DNA from: Stigmatella aurantiaca
GTDB taxonomy: Bacteria > Myxococcota > Myxococcia > Myxococcales > Myxococcaceae
Assembly (NCBI RefSeq): GCF_900109545.1
Contig: NZ_FOAP01000007.1
Location: 248,001 to 312,000, forward strand
Reading direction: 5' to 3'
Length of the DNA: 64,000 nucleotides
Both the position numbers and the translations under genes were made by a program. Below the pieces are notes generated by a model, which ran no database searches, was not told where the DNA came from, and saw nothing but the letters and a program-made list of their open reading frames with translations. Shown here one piece after another: positions 1-7,053 of this stretch. The first letter of the stretch is position 1. Every line of letters begins with the position of its first letter.

Positions 1-2
1 CA

Positions 3-1349
3 CTGGAACAACACACAGGGCTCCTGCACCAACTGGCCAAGGCCTTCGGCTCTCCTGTTCATGTGATGTTTCCAGAATCAATCCAGCGCAACATTCACAA
101 CTTCCAGACTGTTCTTGAGAAGCGCTCCGTCGAAGGACACATCCTGTATGCCCTCAAGGCCAACAAGAGCGCCGTAGCGGCTGATGTTTCCGCCAATGCC
201 GGCATCGGCCTTGATGCCTCCAGTCTCGCCGAGCTGCGCCACGGCCTGGCCCATGGCGCCCCGGGCAGCCGTATTGGGATTACAGGCCCCATCAAGGATG
301 CGCGTCTGCTCTCGCTGGCAGCATTACACGGTTGCCTGGTGACAATTGATGCACTTTCCGAGCTGATTTCCTTCAAAAACCTGCTGAATCGCCTGGATGC
401 CTCGGCCCAGCCACGAATCCTTCTGCGCTGGAGACCTGCCTCCCAAGACACCAGCCGTTTTGGAATGCCAAAGGCTGAGTTGGACGAATGCCTGCAGCTG
501 CTTGCCTCCTCGCCACGATTGAAGTTGGAGGGATTTTCGTTTCATCTGGGTGGCTACAGCATCGAAGAGCGGGCACAAGGCATTGTCTACTTGGCGGCCG
601 CCCTCGAGCGGGCGCGTAACGCTGGCTTCTCCTGCACCAAGCTGAACATCGGTGGAGGGATGACTGTCTCCTACCTGGAGGCGGGCACGTGGCGCGAGTT
701 CCTGACAAAGAACGCCCCAGAGCTGTTTCACTCAGGCCGTACCTTTGCTGATTTCTATCCGTATCACACGGATTTTCCGGGCCACCAATTCCTCGCCCGC
801 CTTCTCGACTGGCCGCTGAGCCATGGCGGGACGGTGGCGGAGATGCTCCGCTACAAGCGGCTCTGCCTTCTGCTGGAGCCGGGACGTTCGCTGCTGGATC
901 AGGCCGGCATCACGCTCTTCCGGGTGAGGGGAATGAAGCGAAGCAACCACGGCCATGGCATCGTGACGGTGGAAGGGAGCAGCTTCAGTCTTTCCGAACA
1001 GTGGTTCAACAGCGAGTTCCTCCCCGATCCGCTTCTCCTCAAAGCACCTGGCAATACCCAGCGGGAGCCCGTGCTCGCGTGCGTGAGCGGGAGCACATGC
1101 CTCGAACAAGACATGGTCTCCTGGCGGAAGATCGCTTGGGAAGCAACACCCGAGCCGGGAGATCTCCTCGTCTACGCCAACACCGCTGGATACCAGATGG
1201 ACTCGAACGAGTCGGCCTTTCACCACAATCCGATTCCAGAGAAGATCGCCGTCTTTCAAACTCCGCGCGGGGTGGTCTGGGTACGCGACAATGAGTTCAG
1301 CAGCCTGGACATGGCCGATGGCCTGCACCCCGGAGGGCAGCATGTCTGA
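3..1349 (+). CDS. Type III PLP-dependent decarboxylase (Y4yA/SbnH-like), 5' end missing
   Basis: Fold-type III PLP enzyme of the ornithine/diaminopimelate decarboxylase group. The frame is open from the left edge, so the true start lies outside; a GTG at 63 is internal, because the residues before it (GSPVHVMFPESI) already fit the family. 448 residues are visible. Seen: the PLP lysine in YALKANKS (codon at 156), the FHLGGY and GGGM phosphate-site motifs, LLLEPGR, and a C-terminal SGSTCLEQD segment corresponding to the Cys-containing substrate loop. Known: members of this subgroup (SbnH, Y4yA) sit in siderophore clusters and decarboxylate amino-acid adducts such as citryl-diaminopropionate. 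Its stop overlaps the next start by 8 bp. Base composition is lower in GC than most of the window. The siderophore role is inferred from its neighbours; the exact substrate is unknown. Confidence 0.85.
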   Translation: MEQHTGLLHQLAKAFGSPVHVMFPESIQRNIHNFQTVLEKRSVEGHILYALKANKSAVAADVSANAGIGLDASSLAELRHGLAHGAPGSRIGITGPIKDARLLSLAALHGCLVTIDALSELISFKNLLNRLDASAQPRILLRWRPASQDTSRFGMPKAELDECLQLLASSPRLKLEGFSFHLGGYSIEERAQGIVYLAAALERARNAGFSCTKLNIGGGMTVSYLEAGTWREFLTKNAPELFHSGRTFADFYPYHTDFPGHQFLARLLDWPLSHGGTVAEMLRYKRLCLLLEPGRSLLDQAGITLFRVRGMKRSNHGHGIVTVEGSSFSLSEQWFNSEFLPDPLLLKAPGNTQREPVLACVSGSTCLEQDMVSWRKIAWEATPEPGDLLVYANTAGYQMDSNESAFHHNPIPEKIAVFQTPRGVVWVRDNEFSSLDMADGLHPGGQHV

Positions 1350-2391
1350 GCCCATTCTTCTGGAGTCCGTGTCCGAGCTCATTGGTAACACGCCGAGCCT
1401 GCAGCTACGGCTCAGGAACAGCGGCTGGCGCCTGCTCATCAAGCTCGAAAAGGTCAATCCTGGAGGGAGTATGAAAGACCGCATGGCACGTCACATGGTG
1501 ATGGATGCCGAGCGCCGGGGCCTGCTCCGTCCAGGGGGCACGATCGTCGAGTCCTCCTCGGGCAATACGGGCATTGGATTGGCCATGATTGCCGCGGAAC
1601 GTGGCTATCGCTTCATCGCCATCGTCGACCATCACGCCTCCAAGGACAAGATCCGGATCATGCGGGCCTTGGGGGCCGACATTATCACCGTGGGACAAGG
1701 CAAGGCCGCGGACGAAGTCGCCACCGCCGACCGGGACAGAATGGCGGAGAAGGTCGCCCGGGAGCTTCCAGGCGCGCACTGGACCCGGCAGCATGACAAT
1801 CCAGCCAACGCACAGGCTTATTCTGACACACTCGCGGGGGAGCTCCTGCGGGCAACAGAAGGCCGTCTGGACGTGCTGGTTGGCGCGGTGGGCACTGGAG
1901 GGAGCCTCTGCGGAACAGCGCGTTTCCTGAAACAACAACTCCCCAGGCTCCATGTCGCCGGCGTAGAACCGGCCGGTTCGATCATCTTCGGAGGCCCTGG
2001 GATGCCCTACTACCAATCAGGCACGGGGACCCCGGAAGGTGCCGACGTCGGAGAGGTCATGGACTACTCACTCATCGACGAAGGGCTCAAGGTCACGGAT
2101 GCTCAGGCATTCAACACCTCCCGGTTTCTGGCTCGCCGGTATGCACTGCTCCTGGGCGGTTCGAGCGGAGGCGTCATCTACAAAGCGATTGAACTGCTTT
2201 CCCGCCGAAGCGGAAGTGGGACGATGGTGGCCATTGCTGGAGATGGTGGAGAGAAATACCTGGACACCGTTTTCGACGATGGGTGGATGAAGAGCGTCAA
2301 TCTCCTCGACCTGAGCGTAGAAGCATTCCTGGACGAAGCGCTTGCACCACGCTCTGGCCGCGCCCAGGCGGCTCCGGCAGCAGCCACATGA
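1342..2391 (+). CDS. SbnA/CysK-family PLP-dependent beta-replacing enzyme
   Basis: 349-residue fold-type II PLP enzyme of the cysteine synthase family. ATG at 1342 is chosen because GGAGGG lies 4 nt upstream and MSEPILLESVSELIGNTP matches the family N-terminus; an ATG further upstream adds only a non-conserved tail. Seen: PLP lysine K45 in PGGSMKDR, the SSSGNTG substrate loop (71-77), and the GTGGS phosphate loop (184-188). Known: the SbnA branch makes N-(1-amino-1-carboxy-2-ethyl)-glutamate from O-phosphoserine and glutamate on the way to L-2,3-diaminopropionate. Its pairing with a decarboxylase favours that role over cysteine synthesis, but an SbnB partner is not in the window. It overlaps both neighbours (8 bp before, ATGA after), so the three genes are one transcription unit. 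Confidence 0.85.
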   Translation: MSEPILLESVSELIGNTPSLQLRLRNSGWRLLIKLEKVNPGGSMKDRMARHMVMDAERRGLLRPGGTIVESSSGNTGIGLAMIAAERGYRFIAIVDHHASKDKIRIMRALGADIITVGQGKAADEVATADRDRMAEKVARELPGAHWTRQHDNPANAQAYSDTLAGELLRATEGRLDVLVGAVGTGGSLCGTARFLKQQLPRLHVAGVEPAGSIIFGGPGMPYYQSGTGTPEGADVGEVMDYSLIDEGLKVTDAQAFNTSRFLARRYALLLGGSSGGVIYKAIELLSRRSGSGTMVAIAGDGGEKYLDTVFDDGWMKSVNLLDLSVEAFLDEALAPRSGRAQAAPAAAT

Positions 2392-3782
2392 GCCACCTGA
2401 TGCAGGAGCCCAAGCGGATTCTTCAGCTGGGACTCCCCTTGATTGCCGCTCAGTTCGCGCACGTGGCCATCGTGCTGACAGATACGCTCCTCATGGGGAC
2501 GCTCGGAACCCAAGGCCTCGCGGCAGGAGGCCTGGGGGCCGCCACTTTCTCCACACTTCACATTGTCTGCGTGGGAGTCCTCACCGCCATCAGCAACATC
2601 GTGGCCCATGCACATGGCGCACAGAAGGACCAGGACATCACCCAGGCCGTGCATGGGGGCTTCTGCATGGCCCTTCTCCTGGCCTGCGGCTGCTGGCTTT
2701 TGCTGTGGAACTGCAAGCCCATCCTTTTGGGATTGGGCCAGAGCGAAAGCACCATCGACTTGGCACGCCCTTATCTCCGCGCGATCATGTGGGGCATAGC
2801 GCCCAGCCTTTGTTACACGGTGCTCCGGGGATTTACCGTCGGGCTGTCACGGCCGGTCCTGATCATGACCATCACGCTCGTGGCTGTCGTCCTGAACGCA
2901 ACGCTCGGCTACGCGCTCATGCATGGATTGATGGGTTTGCCGGCACTGGGATTGCAAGGGCTCGGACTTTCGAGCACCCTCGTCTTCTGCTTCATGTTCG
3001 CGTCGCTCGCTCTGAGCACCTTGCGCCAACCGGACCTTGCCGCCTACCGGCCTTTCTCTGGCGGATTGAAGTTCAACTCAAGCATGCTCATCCGGATCTT
3101 GCGCCAAGGAATGCCGATCGGCATCGTTTATGGCATCGAATCAAGCCTGTTTACGGTCTCAGCCTACTTCATGGGCATGCTGGGAACTGTTCCACTGGCA
3201 GCCCACCACATTGTGACCCAGTGCGCATACGTCACCTTCATGGTTCCCATGGGGCTTTCTCAGGCAACATCCATGCTCATCAGCCACTCCGCTGGCACCA
3301 GGGACATTCCTCTTGCACGGCGGCTCGGACGCACGGGACTGGCTCTGGGCAGTCTCTGGACGTTGATGATGACCCTCGTCTTTTTTCTGATGCCAGAGCG
3401 CATCGTGAGCTTCTTCATCGATCCCGGCCAGCCTGACCATGCGGCCGTGGCAACGCTGGCCACCCAGTTACTGGCGATCGCGGGGGTCTTTCAATTGTTT
3501 GACGGGAGCCAGGAGATTGCCGTGGGGGCGCTTCGAGCCCTGGAAGAGTCACGGCGCGCCCTGGGAATCACCCTGATCAGCTATTGCTTGCTCGGCATTC
3601 CTCTGGCTTACATTCTAGGCATTTTCCTGGACTACGGCGGAGTTGGCATCTGGTGGGGATTGGCCGCCGGTCTAGTCTCTGCCGCGGGCTTGCTTGTTTG
3701 GTGCTTCGAACGAGCGATCTCCCGGCTTCTGAGCCAATTCCAAAGTTCCAGCCCCAGCGGGCAATGCACCTGGGGTTCCTGA
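2388..3782 (+). CDS. MATE family efflux transporter
   Basis: 464-residue inner-membrane antiporter of the MATE family with about 12 hydrophobic segments in two homologous halves. The start ATG overlaps the preceding stop (ATGA), implying translational coupling with the SbnA-like gene. Known: MATE proteins use H+ or Na+ gradients to export cationic or organic compounds, and exporters in siderophore clusters release the finished product. Inference: this one exports the product of the cluster that runs off the left edge. Drug or toxin export cannot be excluded from sequence. Confidence 0.85.
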   Translation: MSHLMQEPKRILQLGLPLIAAQFAHVAIVLTDTLLMGTLGTQGLAAGGLGAATFSTLHIVCVGVLTAISNIVAHAHGAQKDQDITQAVHGGFCMALLLACGCWLLLWNCKPILLGLGQSESTIDLARPYLRAIMWGIAPSLCYTVLRGFTVGLSRPVLIMTITLVAVVLNATLGYALMHGLMGLPALGLQGLGLSSTLVFCFMFASLALSTLRQPDLAAYRPFSGGLKFNSSMLIRILRQGMPIGIVYGIESSLFTVSAYFMGMLGTVPLAAHHIVTQCAYVTFMVPMGLSQATSMLISHSAGTRDIPLARRLGRTGLALGSLWTLMMTLVFFLMPERIVSFFIDPGQPDHAAVATLATQLLAIAGVFQLFDGSQEIAVGALRALEESRRALGITLISYCLLGIPLAYILGIFLDYGGVGIWWGLAAGLVSAAGLLVWCFERAISRLLSQFQSSSPSGQCTWGS

Positions 3783-3943
3783 CTCAGGACCCCTCCGTTT
3801 CTGCCGGGGGAGCGCAGCCATCTCCCCACCTGGGCTGCCGTCCGCGTGCCTCCTTGTCTCCCCCTCTTGGCTTCCGGGAGGGGTGAACAGTATCCATGTC
3901 CGTGCAGAGCGCATTTGCCGGACACGGATGTGGGGTCGCGAGC

Positions 3944-5005
3944 ATGGCTGAAACGGCATTGGTGGTGGGAACAAGCGGCATCGTTGGCAGCGCGGCCGCC
4001 GCGCTCCTGGCGGCAGAGGGCTGGACGGTCCACGGCCTCGCGCGCCACCCCACGGCGCAGGCCGGCGTGAGGCCCATCTCTGCCGACCTCCAGGACGCGG
4101 GCAACGTGGCGGCGGCCTTGGCCAGCCTCAAGCCCCATGCCGTGTTCATCGCCACCTGGTCTCGCCAGTCGACCGAGGCGGAGAACATCCGGGTGAACGC
4201 CGCGATGGTCCGCCACCTCCTCGACGCGCTCCGCCCAGCGGGCAGCGTGCGCCACGTCGCGCTGGTGACAGGGCTCAAGCACTACCTCGGGCCCTTCGAG
4301 GCTTACGGCAAGGGGGCGCTCCCGCAGACTCCGTTCCGCGAGGAGCAGGGACGTCTCAAGGTCGAGAACTTCTATTACGCCCAGGAGGACGAGCTTTTCG
4401 CGGCCGCCGCGAGAGATGGCTTTGGTTGGAGCGTACATCGCCCGCATACAGTGATTGGCAAGGCGGTTGGCAATGCCATGAACATGGGCACGACGTTGGC
4501 CGTCTACGCGGCGATCTGCCGTGAACTGGGGCGCCCGTTCCGTTTTCCTGGCTCGGCGGCACAATGGAACGGACTCACCGACATGACCGATGCCAGGCTG
4601 CTCGCCCGGCACCTGCTCTGGGCAGCATCCACGCCTGCGGCACGCAACGAAGCCTTCAACATCGTCAACGGCGACGTCTTCCGCTGGAGTTGGATGTGGG
4701 GCCGCATCGCCGCGTGGTTGGGTGTGGAGTCCGCGCCGTTCGACGGCACCGTACGGCCGCTTGAGGCTCAGATGGCAGACGATTCCCCGGTCTGGGAGCG
4801 GATCGCCAAGCGCCAGGGACTGGTGGAGCCCACCCTGTCACGGCTCGCCTCCCCCTGGCACACCGACGCCGACCTGGGCCGCCCAATCGAGGTGGTGACC
4901 GACATGAGCAAGAGCCGGAGGTTGGGCTTCACGGCCTATCAGCCGACCGATGACGCGTTCTTCGACCTGTTCACCCAGCTCAGGAAGGACCGGCTGATTC
5001 CATAG
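3944..5005 (+). CDS. PRISE-type SDR reductase (progesterone 5-beta-reductase/iridoid synthase-like)
   Basis: 353-residue extended short-chain dehydrogenase. Seen: N-terminal Rossmann motif GTSGIVG (9-15), the PRISE catalytic lysine K112 in TGLKHYLGP, and tyrosine Y144 in NFYYAQED, with the same 32-residue spacing as in plant progesterone 5-beta-reductase; SVHRPHTVIG and GSAAQWNGLTDMTDARLLA are also typical. Known: PRISE enzymes reduce activated C=C bonds of enones using NADPH; bacterial substrates are mostly unknown. ATG at 3944 starts right at the Rossmann fold; an in-frame ATG at 3896 behind GGGAGGGG would add 16 residues. It stands 160 bp after the MATE gene and may or may not belong to that cluster. 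Confidence 0.8.
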   Translation: MAETALVVGTSGIVGSAAAALLAAEGWTVHGLARHPTAQAGVRPISADLQDAGNVAAALASLKPHAVFIATWSRQSTEAENIRVNAAMVRHLLDALRPAGSVRHVALVTGLKHYLGPFEAYGKGALPQTPFREEQGRLKVENFYYAQEDELFAAAARDGFGWSVHRPHTVIGKAVGNAMNMGTTLAVYAAICRELGRPFRFPGSAAQWNGLTDMTDARLLARHLLWAASTPAARNEAFNIVNGDVFRWSWMWGRIAAWLGVESAPFDGTVRPLEAQMADDSPVWERIAKRQGLVEPTLSRLASPWHTDADLGRPIEVVTDMSKSRRLGFTAYQPTDDAFFDLFTQLRKDRLIP

Positions 5006-5014
5006 ACGGACGCA

Positions 5015-5323
5015 CTAGACATAGGGATCAAAATCAAATTCGGCATTGGCGCTGCTCAACAACTGAAGGGTCTTACTGCTGAGATACAGGGACGGACGCA
5101 CGGATTCCTGGTCGTCTGCCGAAAGGCAAGCGGATACCAGTAGCCTTCCCTGGATGGAATCGCGGCTCACTTTCCCCGCTCCGGATATCACTTGAGCCAA
5201 GCACCGCTGAACCGTGTCATCCAGCAGGTCTGGGCTATATTGATCCGAATCCAACCGGGCCAACACCACATCTTCACCCGTCGCCGCGTCAGTCCCGACA
5301 ATCCGTACAAAAAACTTTATCAC
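5015..5323 (-). CDS. Small hypothetical protein, partner of Imm8 gene
   Basis: About 102 residues, not recognised. It has no signal peptide or membrane segment, is acidic, begins IKFFVRIVGTD and ends FDFDPYV. GTG at 5323 is preferred because GAGGGGA lies 6 nt upstream; GTG at 5329 in the same frame is too close to that ribosome site. It follows the Imm8 gene by about 23 bp on the same strand, so the two probably form an operon. Context suggests a second immunity or accessory protein of a polymorphic toxin locus, but no family was recognised. Its codon use is less G/C-biased than the main body of the window. Confidence 0.55.
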   Translation of the reverse strand: MIKFFVRIVGTDAATGEDVVLARLDSDQYSPDLLDDTVQRCLAQVISGAGKVSRDSIQGRLLVSACLSADDQESVRPSLYLSSKTLQLLSSANAEFDFDPYV

Positions 5324-5346
5324 TACCACTCCCCTCGTCCGCGGTT

Positions 5347-5718
5347 CTACTGGCCCTCTTTATACTCTTGGTAGTCCTCGAACTCCCAAGTCCCGAGCCG
5401 GGACAGCTTGTTCGCCAACTCCTCCCAGGTATTGGCCTCGCATCCGCGCACGTACCGCTCCACGAACTGGCGCACCTTCTGGATGTCGAAGGCGTTCATC
5501 AAGAGTCGATGACGGACCAGCAATACCCCTCCGTCACGGACCTCGGACGCCAAGTACCGGGGGCTGCAGACTTGAAACTCGAAGTTATCCCCTCCTGGCG
5601 AGTCTGGAGTGCCCACCGTCAGCGTCATGGGCACGCTGAATACGTCCGGGTCTTCGGGAGAGAAGTGCTCCAGATCGTCGGTCATTACTGCCGACAGGCT
5701 TTTGATTTCAGCGCGCAT
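5347..5718 (-). CDS. Imm8 family immunity protein
   Basis: 123-residue cytosolic protein matching the Imm8 pattern: N-terminal MRAEIKSL, a HFSPEDPDVFSVPMTLTVG segment (about 19-37), central FEFQVCSPRYLA, and C-terminal WEFEDY. Known: Imm8 proteins neutralise nuclease-type toxins of polymorphic (contact-dependent or T6SS/Rhs-like) systems. ATG at 5718 has a purine-rich GGAGAGGGG just upstream. No toxin gene is in reach: upstream on the same strand is thiolase, separated by a terminator. It is therefore an orphan immunity gene, perhaps protecting against kin toxins or left behind after toxin loss. Confidence 0.8.
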   Translation of the reverse strand: MRAEIKSLSAVMTDDLEHFSPEDPDVFSVPMTLTVGTPDSPGGDNFEFQVCSPRYLASEVRDGGVLLVRHRLLMNAFDIQKVRQFVERYVRGCEANTWEELANKLSRLGTWEFEDYQEYKEGQ

Positions 5719-5741
5719 GGTCCCCTCTCCCCCAATGAAAA

Positions 5742-5770
5742 GGGGAGGCTGCCACAAAGGCAACCTCCCC
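5742..5770 (-). terminator. Rho-independent terminator after the thiolase gene
   Basis: Inverted repeat of 12-nt arms (5742-5753 and 5759-5770, one mismatch) around a 5-nt loop. Read on the minus strand it is followed by TTTTC. It ends the fadN-fadA transcript and separates it from the Imm8 gene, whose start is at 5718. Confidence 0.75.
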
Positions 5771-5795
5771 TCTCCATGCTGCCTGACTTCCGGAC

Positions 5796-6968
5796 CTACT
5801 TCGCCAGCTCGATGAGCGCCGCGGCGCCCATGCCGCCACCGATGCACATGGTGACGACGCCGTAGCGGCCGTTGCGGCGCTTCAGCTCGTACAGAATGGT
5901 GCCCACCATGCGCGCACCGGACACGCCCAGCGGGTGGCCCAGGGCGATGGCGCCGCCGTTCGGGTTGGCCTTCTCCAGGGGAATTCCCAGCTCACGCAGG
6001 CAGTGCAGCGCCTGCGCCGCGAACGCCTCGTTCAGCTCGAAGACGTCGATGTCCTCCACCTTGAGCTTGTTGCGCGCCAGCAGCTTCTTCACCGCCGGGA
6101 TGGGGCCAATGCCCATCACGTCCGGCGGCACGCCCGCCACCTGGAAGTCCACGAAGTAGCCCAGCGGCTTCACGCCCAGCTCCTTCGCCTTCTCCTCGCT
6201 CATCACCACCGCGGCCGCCGCGCCGTCCGTCAGCGGCGAGGCGTTGCCCGCCGTCACCACGCCCTTGGCGTTGAAGGCAGGCCGCAGCTTCGCCAGCCCC
6301 TCCGCCGTCGTCTCCGGGCGCAGGATGGTGTCCACCGACACCGTCACCTGCTTCGCCGTGCCGTCCTCGTCGAAGTAGGTGGTGGTGATGGGAAGAATCT
6401 CTTCCTTGAACTTCCCCTGCTCGCGCGCGGTGGCCGCACGGCGCTGGGACTCGGCGGCGAACTTGTCCGCGTCCTCCCGGCTCACGCTGTAGCGGCTGGC
6501 GATGTTCTCCGCCGTCACGCCCATGGAGGTGTACACCTCGGGGTACTTCTCCATGATCTCCGGGTTGGCGCTCACCTTGTTGCCGCCCATGGGCACCATG
6601 GACATCGACTCGGTGCCGCCGGCGACCGCCACCTGAATCATCCCCGACTGGATGGCCTGCGCCGCCTGGGCGATGGACTGCGTGCCCGACGAGCAGAAGC
6701 GGTTGATGGTCATCGCCGGCACCGTGTCCGGCAGCCCGCCCAGCAGCGCCGCCTGCCGCGCCACGTTCATGCCCTGCTCGGCCTCCGGCATTGCACAGCC
6801 CAGGATGACGTCCTCCACATCCGCGGGCTTCAGGCCCGGCACCCGCGCCACGGCCTCCTTGATGACATGGGCCGCGAGCGTATCCGGCCGGGTGTCCTTG
6901 AACTCTCCCTTGTTCGCGCGGGTGAACGGCGTGCGCACCGCGCTGGCAATCACGACTCGACTGGCCAT
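5796..6968 (-). CDS. fadA: Acetyl-CoA C-acyltransferase (thiolase)
   Basis: 390-residue thiolase of the last beta-oxidation step, cleaving 3-ketoacyl-CoA to acetyl-CoA plus a shortened acyl-CoA. Seen: N-terminal ASAVRTPF, nucleophilic cysteine in NRFCSSGTQ (about residue 90), the [10 protein letters not shown] histidine motif, and the C-terminal CIGGGMG cysteine. Length is normal. It lies 85 bp downstream of the multifunctional hydratase/dehydrogenase gene on the same strand and ends before a clear terminator, so the pair is an operon, probably under the inverted repeat at 9494-9515. Confidence 0.95.
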   Translation of the reverse strand: MASRVVIASAVRTPFTRANKGEFKDTRPDTLAAHVIKEAVARVPGLKPADVEDVILGCAMPEAEQGMNVARQAALLGGLPDTVPAMTINRFCSSGTQSIAQAAQAIQSGMIQVAVAGGTESMSMVPMGGNKVSANPEIMEKYPEVYTSMGVTAENIASRYSVSREDADKFAAESQRRAATAREQGKFKEEILPITTTYFDEDGTAKQVTVSVDTILRPETTAEGLAKLRPAFNAKGVVTAGNASPLTDGAAAAVVMSEEKAKELGVKPLGYFVDFQVAGVPPDVMGIGPIPAVKKLLARNKLKVEDIDVFELNEAFAAQALHCLRELGIPLEKANPNGGAIALGHPLGVSGARMVGTILYELKRRNGRYGVVTMCIGGGMGAAALIELAK

Positions 6969-7053
6969 CTTCCGTCTCCTTGCCCGGACAGCGTCCGGGC
7001 ACTCGAAGGTCTGTGTCTCAAACTGACTGGGGACAATGGATACAAGCCACGCG

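Noticed and set aside
63-1349. GTG at 63 as the start of the decarboxylase
   Set aside because: The frame is open to the window edge and the preceding residues fit the family, so the gene is truncated by the window.
3806-3827. GGGGAG/CTCCCC hairpin after the MATE gene as a terminator
   Set aside because: Six-bp stem with a 9-nt loop and no T-tract; too weak to call.
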